Of a DNA stretch of 64,000 nt, positions 18,204 to 26,488 are shown piece by piece (position 1 is the first letter of the stretch; every line of letters begins with the position of its first letter). Origin of the DNA: Brachyspira pilosicoli (lineage in GTDB: Bacteria > Spirochaetota > Brachyspiria > Brachyspirales > Brachyspiraceae); the NCBI RefSeq assembly GCF_036997485.1, contig NZ_JAWLPU010000003.1, positions 434,001 to 498,000 on the forward strand, written 5' to 3'. Made by a program: the position numbers and the translations under genes. The notes below the pieces were generated by a model. The model was not told the DNA's origin, ran no database searches, and saw only the letters and a list, made by a program, of their open reading frames with translations.

Positions 18204-18481
18204 CTATATTTTGTCATAGAAGTTTTTTTCTTCAACTTTTTCCCGCCTTCGCACCCACAGGCACTTCCTTCGGTCGCGGTGCGGACTTCGTCAAAGTTGC
18301 AAAAAGTGCAATTTATTTAAGATTATATATTAAAAATATGTATAAAAACGCAGTGTGAAATTTTAGTTAAAAATGCAGTTATTTTGCTTCTTTTATACCA
18401 ATACCGAAAGGTACCTACTCGGTAAAAGAAGTTGGAGTGTGGTGGCTAGTCTCCGTACCGCGTATCTGCGGTAAAAAGAAC
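18204..18481. repeat. dispersed intergenic hairpin repeat, copy A
   Basis: Fills the 327-base gap between two convergent genes. It begins CTATATTTTGTCATAG, then GAAG(T)n CTTC, then CAACTTT pairing with AAAGTTG 50 bases later around an unusually G+C-rich core that itself holds CGCACC/GGTGCG. After about 90 A+T-rich bases a second hairpin follows: CTTCTTTTA/TAAAAGAAG enclosing ACCGA/TCGGT, then ACCGC/GCGGT. Layout and many words are shared with the copies at 28246, 48008 and 59391. No coding potential seen. Confidence 0.75.
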
Positions 18482-18526
18482 ATAAAAAATAACAAACTTA
18501 AATTTTTTACTATAAATAGCTTTAAT

Positions 18527-19162
18527 TTAAAAATCTATAAATACAGAAAAATCGTTTTGTAAATATTTATCTTCTATATGTATTTTATAATTTAAATTAA
18601 GCTTTTTTAATATATCTTGAGTAAGCAGAAGTATATCATCTTTTTTGTAATAATAATATTTATCTCCATATTTTTCTTTACAAGATATATCAAGCAAATT
18701 AAAACAAACTCCCTTTCTTGCCGCCAACAAAAATGCTTCTATAGCCTCTTTTAAAAATGCTTCATTGTTTCCCAAGTTCAAATTAAATATTCCAGAAGTG
18801 TATATATAATCAACATCATCTTCTATATCAGTCTTTTTAAAGAAATCCATAGTCATAAATTGCGGGCTAATATTTTTATAAGTTTTTGATTTTGCTCTCT
18901 CAACCATCTCAGGCATAATATCTATACCTATGTAATATAAATTGATGTTATTTTTATCTATATATTCAGCTAAACTTCCAACCCCGCATCCAACATCAAG
19001 TAAAACATTACCGCTCATATTAAAATGCTCTATTAATGCCTTAAACCTTAAATTCTGTGCGTCTTCAGATTCCCAGTCAACTACTTTATAATCTGGAATA
19101 TTTAAGTCATTTACTCTGTTTATATAATGCTCTACTATTATAGATTTTCTGCTTTCTTCCAT
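18527..19162 (-). CDS. class I SAM-dependent methyltransferase
   Basis: A 211-residue Rossmann-type methyltransferase. Motif I is LLDVGCGVG (54-62), and the following acidic residue (IGIDIMPEMVERA) would bind the adenosyl ribose. No extra domain points to a substrate, so small molecules, lipids or quinone-like compounds are all open. The ATG at 19162 has an AGAGAG purine stretch upstream. galM lies 45 bases upstream on the same strand, so cotranscription is likely. The 3' end faces repeat copy A. Confidence 0.8.
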   Translation of the reverse strand: MEESRKSIIVEHYINRVNDLNIPDYKVVDWESEDAQNLRFKALIEHFNMSGNVLLDVGCGVGSLAEYIDKNNINLYYIGIDIMPEMVERAKSKTYKNISPQFMTMDFFKKTDIEDDVDYIYTSGIFNLNLGNNEAFLKEAIEAFLLAARKGVCFNLLDISCKEKYGDKYYYYKKDDILLLTQDILKKLNLNYKIHIEDKYLQNDFSVFIDF

Positions 19163-19207
19163 AAAAATATAATCTCTCTTTAATTGTTAATTTATCAATT
19201 TATATAA

Positions 19208-20206
19208 TTATTTATTTAAACTTAATTTATATATAGTTTTCTCTTTATAATCCCTGTCAGGCGAATATATTATACTAGGAAAATGCAAAAAATTCAAAGT
19301 ACCAGGTAAATACTCACTCTCAAAACAAAAAGCCATATGTTTATTTAATACAGTATTTCTCACTTCTCTATTATTAAGCATGTTTCCAGAATAAAAATGC
19401 ATAGCAGGTTGTGTTGTGTAAAACTCTAAACTTATACCTGTTTTTTCACTATAAGCCTTAGCCTTTAATTTATTTATATCATTATTAGTAAATATAAAAC
19501 AATTATCATATCCTCCGCATTTTTCTATATCTATCCCTACTTTTTTGTTTTTTGTAAAGTCAAAAGGAGTGTTATCTGTTTTTAAAATCTCTCCAGTAGA
19601 TACGCATTCATCTGTTACAGGAAGATAATATTTTGAATCTATAAATAATTCATGCTCATATATAGTGCCGTCTCCATTTAGATTCCAATATGCATGGTTG
19701 GTAAAGTTTAAAGGAGTTTTTTTATCTGTTTTTGCAAAATAATCTATTATTATCTCATTATCATCAGTAAGAGTGTAAGTAATATTAATATTTACGTTTC
19801 CTGGGTAGCCCTCTTCACCGTCTTTTGAAAAATAAGAAAATAATACTGTTTTATCATTAATACATTTAGAATCAAATTTTTTAAAAGATATACCCTCAAC
19901 ACCTCCATGAAGATGATGTTTGTTATTATCATTTTTAGCCAATTTATATGTTACGCCGTCTAATGTAAATTCTGCATTTATAGTTCTATTTGCAACTCGT
20001 CCAACAGAAGCACCTATATAATCATGGGCTTTAAGATAAAAATAAATATCATCGCTTCCAAAAGAAACCTGAATATCATTATTGTTTTTATCTTTTACAA
20101 ATACTCCAACTATTGAAGCCCCAATATCTGTGAGTTTTAATATCATATCATTTTTATTTTTTAGTTCATAAAGTAAATAGCCATTATTAAAATTTTTTAC
20201 TTGCAT
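19208..20206 (-). CDS. galM: aldose 1-epimerase (galactose mutarotase) GalM
   Basis: Interconverts alpha and beta anomers of galactose, glucose and related sugars in the cytoplasm. The 332 residues hold the family landmarks HHLHGG (97-102), NHAYWNL (170-176, catalytic His171) and the catalytic base Glu296 in CFESEYLPG. No signal peptide is visible. First gene of a two-gene leftward unit with the methyltransferase; no galK or galT neighbours, so it probably serves sugar use in general. Confidence 0.93.
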   Translation of the reverse strand: MQVKNFNNGYLLYELKNKNDMILKLTDIGASIVGVFVKDKNNNDIQVSFGSDDIYFYLKAHDYIGASVGRVANRTINAEFTLDGVTYKLAKNDNNKHHLHGGVEGISFKKFDSKCINDKTVLFSYFSKDGEEGYPGNVNINITYTLTDDNEIIIDYFAKTDKKTPLNFTNHAYWNLNGDGTIYEHELFIDSKYYLPVTDECVSTGEILKTDNTPFDFTKNKKVGIDIEKCGGYDNCFIFTNNDINKLKAKAYSEKTGISLEFYTTQPAMHFYSGNMLNNREVRNTVLNKHMAFCFESEYLPGTLNFLHFPSIIYSPDRDYKEKTIYKLSLNK

Positions 20207-20359
20207 TTTTTTTTACTCTCCAATTTATTATAGGCAAGATTATATAAATATTTTAACTAGTTTTCAACTTAATTTCATTTTTATTTGCAATAAAAAATAT
20301 TGTTTTTTTTACATATAAATATAAAATATAGAGCATAATTATTTTTAAGGATTATAGAA

Positions 20360-22447
20360 GTGAAAGATTTACTTATTGAAATATTGGTTGAAGAGATACC
20401 TGCAGATTTTGCCTATCCTGCAAGTATGAGTTTTAAGAAAATTATGGAAGATACCCTAAAAAATAATGGTATAGGTTTCAAATCCATAATAGCCTACACA
20501 ACTCCAAGAAGATTATCTGTTCTTGTTGAAGAAGTAGAAGAAAAGTCAAAAGATGAAGTTGTAGAGTCAAGAGGACCTTTATTAGATAGTGCTATAAAAG
20601 ACGGTTCTTTAACAAAAGCAGGAGAAGGGTTTTTAAAATCTCATAATATTGACAATATTAAAAATATAGATGAAAAAGAAGATTTTAATAAAGCATATAT
20701 AAAAGAAGTAGGCGGAAAAAAATATTTATTTGTGAAAAAAGAAAAAAAAGGCGTAGATACTAAAAAATTATTCGAAGAAGTATTAGAAGATATTGTATCT
20801 AAAATAGATTTCAAAAAGAAAATGAGATGGGGAAATAAAGATTTTGCATTTGTACGTCCTATTAGAAATGTGCTCGCTTTATTTGGTAATGAAGTTATAA
20901 AAACTACTGTTGCTGGAATAGAGACTAACAATAAAGTAACTGGACATAGGCTGCTCTCTCCAGAGTTTAAAGAAATTAATAACCCTAAAGATTATGAAAA
21001 AACTTTAGAAGAAAAACATGTAATTGTTTCAAGAGAAAAAAGATTAGAAAATATAGTAAGTCAATTAGAAAATATCGAAAAAGAGTTTGGTTTTGAAGCT
21101 GTTTCAAAGAAAAAAGTTTCTGAAATAGTTGTGGATTTGGTAGAAGAACCTTATTTACTTACTGCTGAATTTGATTCTAAATTTTTAGAGGTACCTAAAG
21201 AAGTTTTAACAAGTGAAATGATTGAGCACCAAAAATATTTCCCATTATGTAAAAAAGACGGCTCTTTAACTAATATATTTGTAATTACAGCTAATCAGCC
21301 TAAAACTCCTCAAATAATAGCAGGAAACATAAGAGTATTAACAGCAAGACTTTCAGACGGTAGATTCCTTTATCAAGAAGATATTAGAAAGGGCATGGAC
21401 GAAATGAATGAAAGACTTGAGATGCTTATGTTTAGAAAAGAGCTTGGAAGCGTTTCTGATAAAGTAAAAAGACTTGAGAGAAACTCTGAGATTTTAATAA
21501 AGCTTTTGGGTTATGATAATGATAAAGAAAATATACTTAAAGCTATAAAATATATGAAATCAGATTTGGTAAGTAATATGGTTTACAACTTCCCAGAGCT
21601 TCAAGGTATAATGGGCGGTTATTTTGCTAAGTCTATGAATCTTAATGATGATGTAGCCTTAGCTATTAACGAACAATACAGACCTTTATTTGCTTCTGAT
21701 AATATACCTTCTAATGATACTGGTAAGGCTATAGCTATACTTGACAAGATGGATAATATTGTAGCTGGTTTCTATGTTGCTGATATACCTACTGGCTCTC
21801 AAGACCCTAATGCTTTAAGAAGACAGGCACTTGGTATTGTAAACATTCTTATAAAATCTAAAAAGCATGTTAATCTTAAAAAATTAATAGAAGATTCTAT
21901 TAACTCTATGCCTAAAGATGCTAAAGTAAATAAAAGCAATGATTTATTGAATGATATATTTGAGTTCTTTAAATCTCGTTTTGAAAATGATATTGACTTT
22001 GCAAAAGATTCTGTTGCGGGTGTTCTTTCTACTGGCATAGATGATATGTATGATGCTTACTTAAAGATAGAAGCTATTGATGCGTTTAGAAAGAAAAATG
22101 AAGAATTATTCTCTAATCTTTTATTAGTGTTTAAGAGAGTAAAAAATATGATTAAATCTGCTAAAGAGGTTAGTTTAGATGAATCATTATTAAAAGAGGA
22201 AGCAGAGAAATCTTTATACAATACTTATAAAGAAAAATTAAATGAAGTTAATAAACTTATGGAAAAAAGAGAATATGAACAAACATTTGCTTTATTAGCA
22301 AGTCTTTATGAACCATTAGACAAGTTCTTTAAAGATATTATGGTAAATGTAGATGATGAGAAAATAAAAAATAACCGTATAGCTTTGCTTTCTTCAGTAG
22401 ATAAGATTTTCAAGAATATGCTTGACTTCTCTAGTTTGGTAAAATAA
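20360..22447 (+). CDS. glyS: glycyl-tRNA synthetase beta subunit GlyS
   Basis: The large subunit of the bacterial two-subunit glycyl-tRNA synthetase, needed with GlyQ for tRNA-Gly charging. The 695 residues open with the diagnostic LLIEILVEEIPADF and include TPRRLSVLVEE, GHRLLSPEF, EHQKYFPL and DPNALRRQALGIVNIL, ending in a helical tRNA-binding tail. The start is GTG at 20360 after AAGGA at 20347-20351. GlyQ is not in this window, which is unusual because glyQ and glyS are often adjacent. A strong terminator follows. Confidence 0.96.
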   Translation: MKDLLIEILVEEIPADFAYPASMSFKKIMEDTLKNNGIGFKSIIAYTTPRRLSVLVEEVEEKSKDEVVESRGPLLDSAIKDGSLTKAGEGFLKSHNIDNIKNIDEKEDFNKAYIKEVGGKKYLFVKKEKKGVDTKKLFEEVLEDIVSKIDFKKKMRWGNKDFAFVRPIRNVLALFGNEVIKTTVAGIETNNKVTGHRLLSPEFKEINNPKDYEKTLEEKHVIVSREKRLENIVSQLENIEKEFGFEAVSKKKVSEIVVDLVEEPYLLTAEFDSKFLEVPKEVLTSEMIEHQKYFPLCKKDGSLTNIFVITANQPKTPQIIAGNIRVLTARLSDGRFLYQEDIRKGMDEMNERLEMLMFRKELGSVSDKVKRLERNSEILIKLLGYDNDKENILKAIKYMKSDLVSNMVYNFPELQGIMGGYFAKSMNLNDDVALAINEQYRPLFASDNIPSNDTGKAIAILDKMDNIVAGFYVADIPTGSQDPNALRRQALGIVNILIKSKKHVNLKKLIEDSINSMPKDAKVNKSNDLLNDIFEFFKSRFENDIDFAKDSVAGVLSTGIDDMYDAYLKIEAIDAFRKKNEELFSNLLLVFKRVKNMIKSAKEVSLDESLLKEEAEKSLYNTYKEKLNEVNKLMEKREYEQTFALLASLYEPLDKFFKDIMVNVDDEKIKNNRIALLSSVDKIFKNMLDFSSLVK

Positions 22448-22464
22448 TAAAATTATAAATTGAA

Positions 22465-22499
22465 GGGGGTTTATTAATAATAATAAAGCCCCTTTTTTT
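22465..22499 (+). terminator. intrinsic terminator of glyS
   Basis: GGGG-G-TTTATTA, a short ATAA loop, TAATAAA-G-CCCC, then seven T residues. The stem is 11 pairs with a single G/G mismatch. Eighteen bases after the glyS stop codon. Confidence 0.85.
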
Positions 22500-22545
22500 A
22501 TATAAAAATAATTGATTAGGATAAATTGGATTATATAAAAATATT

Positions 22546-23205
22546 TTACGATAACAAATACTTCTCTTCTAATACTTTCAAAGGTTTGCTGAATTGTTTA
22601 GTTAATAATCCTACAAAAATAGCTCCTGCAATAGTTCCTTCTCTCACTCCTTCCAAATGTCCTAAAAATGATAACACGGTTACAACTGCTATTATTACTA
22701 ACAATGTGTCAAATGCTATTTTAGTATTGCCGAATTTTACAGAAAATATTTTACAAATTGCTAAAACAACTCCCTCTCCAGGTGTAGTAACTAATTTTGC
22801 CATTACTTCTATGCTTACACCTAAACCAAGTAACATTATTCCTAATATACATAAAAGCCATTGCTGAAAATAATTTGTGTATGTTATATCTTTTATTAAA
22901 TAAGCAGAAAAATCAATCATAAGACCAAACAAAATAAGTGCAGGTATTTGAAAAAGCTGAAATAAATCATACTTTTTTCTGAGAAGTAATATTTGTATTA
23001 ATATAAACACAAGATTGATAATAATAGTTGTTACACCTACTGATAAACCTGATATTGAACTTGCCACATACGGCACACTCGAAATAGGAGAGGTGCCAAG
23101 TGCCGCTTTAATAGAAAATGATATTCCTAAAGACATAATAGCAAGACCGATTAATAATATTATACATCTTTCAATAAAACGATTTTTAAAAATTTCTCTG
23201 TTCAT
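22546..23205 (-). CDS. YczE/YitT-like integral membrane protein
   Basis: A 219-residue protein with about five hydrophobic segments (around 13-33, 48-73, 82-104, 113-135 and 160-180), and the motifs ALGTSPISSVPY and TTPGEGVVLAICK typical of YczE-like membrane proteins of unknown transport function. It starts three bases after the MarR gene stop, with AAGGGAG inside the end of that gene as ribosome site, so the two are one operon. A substrate exported or imported under MarR control is a fair guess, but none is known from sequence. Confidence 0.72.
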   Translation of the reverse strand: MNREIFKNRFIERCIILLIGLAIMSLGISFSIKAALGTSPISSVPYVASSISGLSVGVTTIIINLVFILIQILLLRKKYDLFQLFQIPALILFGLMIDFSAYLIKDITYTNYFQQWLLCILGIMLLGLGVSIEVMAKLVTTPGEGVVLAICKIFSVKFGNTKIAFDTLLVIIAVVTVLSFLGHLEGVREGTIAGAIFVGLLTKQFSKPLKVLEEKYLLS

Positions 23206-23208
23206 AAA

Positions 23209-23625
23209 TTAAACTCCCTTAAGCGACTGACACATTTTCATTAACAGTTCTTTTAATTTTTCTTCATCTTCTTTTGATATCTCATTTGTAGCAATACTTT
23301 CTATATCTTCAAAAACTTTCTGCATATAATTTGAAGCTTCTACTCCCTTTTCTGTTAGAGAAACATAAAGAGAACGCCTATTACCGTCATGCTGCTTTCT
23401 TGTGATGAGCCCAGCATTTTCCATACCCAATAATATGCTTCCTACAGTTGTTTGCTCTATTTCTAAATAATTTGCTATAGTTTTCTGGTCTGCTTCTTTG
23501 AATTTAGATAAAAAATATAATACTTTAGGCTGACCAGATGTAAGCCCTATTTTGTTTGCTTCAAGCATTACTCTCTTTGCAAACATAGAATTAGCTTTCA
23601 TTAGTAAATAGTGTAGATTCTCCAA
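23209..23625 (-). CDS. MarR-family transcriptional regulator (TTG start)
   Basis: A winged-helix repressor of normal length (138 residues). Core motifs are LEIEQTTVGSILLGMENAGLI (recognition region) and the wing DGNRRSLYVSLTEKG. The frame is open further upstream to 23715, but that part would encode a hydrophobic tail and contains the gene's own promoter; the TTG at 23625 has AAGGA eight bases before it and begins exactly where MarR homology starts (MENLHYLL). It is cotranscribed with the membrane protein gene. A palindrome at the start point suggests autorepression. Confidence 0.85.
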   Translation of the reverse strand: MENLHYLLMKANSMFAKRVMLEANKIGLTSGQPKVLYFLSKFKEADQKTIANYLEIEQTTVGSILLGMENAGLITRKQHDGNRRSLYVSLTEKGVEASNYMQKVFEDIESIATNEISKEDEEKLKELLMKMCQSLKGV

Positions 23626-23639
23626 TGTGAGTATCCTTA

Positions 23640-23696
23640 TAATAAGTATTGCTATAATGAGATAGCTTATTATATAATGTTCAAAAAAAATGTCAA
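23640..23696 (-). promoter_or_regulatory. promoter and palindromic operator of the marR operon
   Basis: On the minus strand TTGACA (23696-23691), 16 bases, TATAAT (23674-23669). Overlapping the -10 box and the start region is a nested inverted repeat: TAATAAG/CTTATTA outer arms (23640-23646 and 23666-23672) and GCTAT/ATAGC inner arms (23651-23655 and 23662-23666). Its place fits repressor binding by the MarR product, an inference. Confidence 0.65.
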
Positions 23697-23785
23697 ATAA
23701 ATTATTATCATTCATAAACTATAATTATATAAAATACTATATTTTTATTTGAAAGAATAGGGATTATGAAAGAATTACACAATTC

Positions 23786-23816
23786 TTTTGTAAAGATAAT
23801 TTACTTTTTTACAAAA
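23786..23816. promoter_or_regulatory. inverted repeat upstream of the PepSY-like gene promoter
   Basis: TTTTGTAAA (23786-23794) and TTTACAAAA (23808-23816) form perfect 9-base arms around 13 bases, ending 14 bases before the -35 box at 23831. The position suits an activator or repressor site; the binding protein is unknown. Confidence 0.4.
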
Positions 23817-23830
23817 AACTGTAAAAAAAC

Positions 23831-23859
23831 TTGACAAATAATTAATAATATACTATACT
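23831..23859 (+). promoter_or_regulatory. promoter of the PepSY-like protein gene
   Basis: TTGACA (23831-23836), 17-base spacer, TATACT (23854-23859), 37 bases before the ATG; AAGGAG (23885-23890) serves as ribosome site. Confidence 0.75.
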
Positions 23860-23896
23860 ATTATTATAATTAAATAAAACCGTTAAGGAGAGTAAA

Positions 23897-24331
23897 ATGA
23901 AAAAACAAGTAAAACAAATTATTCTAATTGCTTCTATTATGATGGTGTCTATAGCTACGGTGTTTGCAGCAGATATGCCTATACAGGCTAATCAGCTTCC
24001 AAAAAAAGCACAAGACTTTATCACAGCTAATTTTCCAAGCGACCAAATCGTTTATGCTGAGCAGGACAGAAACAGCTTTAAAGCAGAATTAGCCAGCGGA
24101 GTTGAAATAGACTTTAATAAAAACGGTGATTGGACTGATGTGTCTGCTAAAATGCCTTTGCCTACAAAATTTATACCTGCAGCTGTAATAAAAGCAGTAG
24201 AAACTAAATATCCTCAAGTTCCTGTTTTAGAAATAAGCAAAGAATATAATAGCTACAAATTAAAACTTGGAAACAACAGAGAAGTTTATGTAGATAATAG
24301 CGGTAAAATTGTAGGAGATAAATTAGATTAA
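23897..24331 (+). CDS. exported PepSY-like (DUF2874) protein
   Basis: A 144-residue periplasmic protein with a clear signal peptide (about 1-24, ending VFAADMP). The mature part shows two tandem copies of a ~55-residue PepSY-like unit: LPKKAQDFITANFP ... GVEIDFNKNGDW, and VIKAVETKYPQVPVLEI ... NREVYVDNSGKIV. Such beta-lactamase-inhibitor-like proteins occur in many gut bacteria; their role is not established. Monocistronic, with strong promoter and terminator. Confidence 0.8.
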   Translation: MKKQVKQIILIASIMMVSIATVFAADMPIQANQLPKKAQDFITANFPSDQIVYAEQDRNSFKAELASGVEIDFNKNGDWTDVSAKMPLPTKFIPAAVIKAVETKYPQVPVLEISKEYNSYKLKLGNNREVYVDNSGKIVGDKLD

Positions 24332-24354
24332 TAGAAAATAGAAATTAAATATTA

Positions 24355-24390
24355 AAAAAGAGAGAGGTTTTCATACTTCTCTCTTTTTTT
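24355..24390 (+). terminator. intrinsic terminator after the PepSY-like gene
   Basis: AAAAAGAGAGAG and CTCTCTTTTTTT arms around a loop of about ten bases, with the T tract forming the tail. Starts 24 bases after the stop codon. Confidence 0.75.
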
Positions 24391-24466
24391 ATTAGAATTT
24401 TCAAATATTTTATTTTTTCTGTATATAGTATATAATTAATGAAAAATACATAAAAGGATAATAATT

Positions 24467-25201
24467 ATGAAACATTTAATAATTTTAGTACTATCTGTTT
24501 TTATTATTTCATGCGCCGATAATACTGAAACAAACAATCAAAACACAACAGAGCCTGCAACACTTAATATAGACTTTCAGGCTGTATTTGGTGAAAAAGC
24601 TAACGATGACAATACAATAATGGAAAACTCATATTTAAAAGTTACAGGCAGTTATGGAGATATAGACGCTAAAGTGGATGCTGTCACAGGAGCTTCTACA
24701 CCTACAGGGGCTACAAAATCATGGGATTCATATAGATACGAAAACAAACAATTTGCTAACAATAAAATCGAAAGAGGATTAGGTTTTTTTGTGTTATATG
24801 GAGTTGCACCTGCAAAAACTTATAATTTTGATGGTATGACAGGAACTGGTATATCACAAAAAACTTTAGATGGTACTAATGGACCTAAAGTTACAGGAAC
24901 AGGTGTTACAAAAGATGAAACTGGTGTTATCACTATTAGATATGCACATGCAGGCGGTCCTACTGTTTATCCTTGGGCTTATGAATTAAAATCAGATACT
25001 AATGGAATATTTAAAATAGGTTATGGTTCAGAAAACAACAAAATGAGCAAATTACAAATTTCTAATGATACAGACTTTGCAAATATTGAAATGGTTACAG
25101 ATAAAGCAAAAGATGGAATTTCTTATTGGCAGGGAGATTTACAAGGTACTTTTGAAAACGATATTCTCACATTAAAAGGTATTTTAAAAGAAGTTAAATA
25201 A
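24467..25201 (+). CDS. lipoprotein of unknown function with a flavinylation-like motif
   Basis: A 244-residue lipoprotein: signal 1-15 with lipobox IISC and lipid site Cys16, then an Asn/Thr-rich linker. The family is not recognised. The mature part is beta-rich and Gly/Thr-rich, ending LTLKGILKEVK. Residues 71-77, DAVTGAS, match the D-x-x-(S/T)-G-A-(S/T) motif at which ApbE attaches FMN to FMN-binding domains; the surroundings are not obviously such a domain, so this may be chance. AAAGGA precedes the ATG. Expected on the periplasmic or outer face. Confidence 0.7.
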   Translation: MKHLIILVLSVFIISCADNTETNNQNTTEPATLNIDFQAVFGEKANDDNTIMENSYLKVTGSYGDIDAKVDAVTGASTPTGATKSWDSYRYENKQFANNKIERGLGFFVLYGVAPAKTYNFDGMTGTGISQKTLDGTNGPKVTGTGVTKDETGVITIRYAHAGGPTVYPWAYELKSDTNGIFKIGYGSENNKMSKLQISNDTDFANIEMVTDKAKDGISYWQGDLQGTFENDILTLKGILKEVK

Positions 25202-25275
25202 ATTAAATATTTAATAGGGGATTTTTATTCACTTTTTATAATATCTTTATCTTAAAAAAACATTTAATATTTATT

Positions 25276-25360
25276 TACCGCACGCTAAGATAAACAGTAA
25301 ATATAAATTAATTTGAAATTCAATTTTTATTATATTGATAAATTTATTTAACGTGCGGTA
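25276..25360. repeat. 85-bp element with 18-bp terminal inverted repeats
   Basis: Left end TACCGCACGCTAAGATAAA (25276-25294) mirrors right end TTTATTTAACGTGCGGTA (25343-25360); nine outer bases are perfect and the rest differ by one substitution and one extra base. The 48 bases inside are A+T-rich and non-coding. The ends carry G+C-rich words that stand out in this DNA. It could be a miniature inverted-repeat element or a large hairpin. The remainder of the 412-base gap between 25201 and 25614 shows only the nadK promoter. Confidence 0.6.
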
Positions 25361-25547
25361 TATAGTATAATAAGTTTAATAAAACCTTGTTGTGCTTTTT
25401 TTATTAAGCATTATAAAATATTAAAGCAAAAATTGTATATAATATAAAAAACTAATAGGGTAGTGGATTAAAATAGATTTGAAACTTTGATGAATATAAA
25501 GAATAAGATTTTGTACCTGTTAAATACATTATATATTTTTATTTTAC

Positions 25548-25576
25548 TTGATATATTGATAAAAGTTTTATATAAT
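25548..25576 (+). promoter_or_regulatory. promoter of nadK-recN
   Basis: TTGATA (25548-25553), 17-base spacer, TATAAT (25571-25576), 37 bases before the nadK start. Confidence 0.7.
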
Positions 25577-25613
25577 ATTTTAATTAAAAAGTATTTATTT
25601 TAAGAAAAGTAAG

Positions 25614-26486
25614 ATGAAAAAAAACAATAATGTAGAAAAGAAATTAATAGGTATCATAATAAATAAAAGCAGAAATAATACTGATAGTATAGTAAAAAGG
25701 TTGAAGAACATTATAAATAAATATAATGCAGAAGCAATAGCTATAGATTATGATATATCATCTTATAATAATATTAACAAAGCAATAAAAACTTTAAAAA
25801 ACGTGTCAATGCTTATATCTATAGGCGGCGATGGTACATTATTATCAGCATTAAAAATAGCCATTAAATACAATATATCTGTTTTGCCTATATATAATGG
25901 TACATTAGGTTTTATATCAGAGATTCCTCCTGAAGAAGCATATCTCATTATAGAAGAATATTTTAATAACAAAAAAACATTATACGAAATAGAACCTAGG
26001 ACACTTTTAGATATAGAAATTAAAACATCAACAACTACAAAAAAATATTTAGCAATAAATGAACTTGCATTATGCAAATTAGACGGAAGAACTTTATATA
26101 TGGATATAAATATATCTGGAAAGAAAGTATCTTCTATAATAGGAGATGGAGTTGTTGTGGCTACTCCTACAGGTTCAACTGCTTATGCTTTGAGTGCAGG
26201 CGGCCCAATAATTGTTCCTACAATAGATGCTATGTCTTTTGTTCCTATAGCACCTCATTCTCTTACATTTAGACCGCTTGTTATACCTAAAGGTGACAGC
26301 GTAGAAATAAAGCTTTCTCAGAAATCAAAAAAAGGTATGATAACGATAGACGGTTATGATATATATAAATTTGGAAAAACTGATACTGTAAAAGCAAGTA
26401 TAAGCGATAAGAACTGCTATATATTTCAAAGTGCAAATAGGCTATTTTATGATATACTTAGAAATAAACTTAACTGGGGCATATAA
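25614..26486 (+). CDS. nadK: NAD kinase NadK
   Basis: Phosphorylates NAD to NADP in the cytoplasm. The 290-residue protein has the GGDGT motif (71-75, with catalytic Asp73), NGTLGFISE for the second conserved region, and TPTGSTAYALSAGGPI, the glycine-rich conserved block. Length is normal. It has its own promoter, and recN begins two bases after its stop, an arrangement of nadK followed by recN that is common in bacteria. Confidence 0.95.
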   Translation: MKKNNNVEKKLIGIIINKSRNNTDSIVKRLKNIINKYNAEAIAIDYDISSYNNINKAIKTLKNVSMLISIGGDGTLLSALKIAIKYNISVLPIYNGTLGFISEIPPEEAYLIIEEYFNNKKTLYEIEPRTLLDIEIKTSTTTKKYLAINELALCKLDGRTLYMDINISGKKVSSIIGDGVVVATPTGSTAYALSAGGPIIVPTIDAMSFVPIAPHSLTFRPLVIPKGDSVEIKLSQKSKKGMITIDGYDIYKFGKTDTVKASISDKNCYIFQSANRLFYDILRNKLNWGI

Positions 26487-26488
26487 TA

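Noticed and set aside
18411-18416. GGTACC palindrome as a restriction-related signal
   Set aside because: It is the tip of a larger hairpin in repeat copy A and occurs in isolation.
20207-20359. A T-box or other tRNA-sensing leader before glyS
   Set aside because: The gap is only 153 bases, shared with the divergent galM gene, and shows no T-box sequence or terminator; the thrS leader is likewise too short.
23626-23715. An N-terminal membrane anchor on the MarR protein
   Set aside because: That stretch holds the promoter, palindrome and ribosome site, so it is untranslated; the TTG at 23625 gives a normal MarR.
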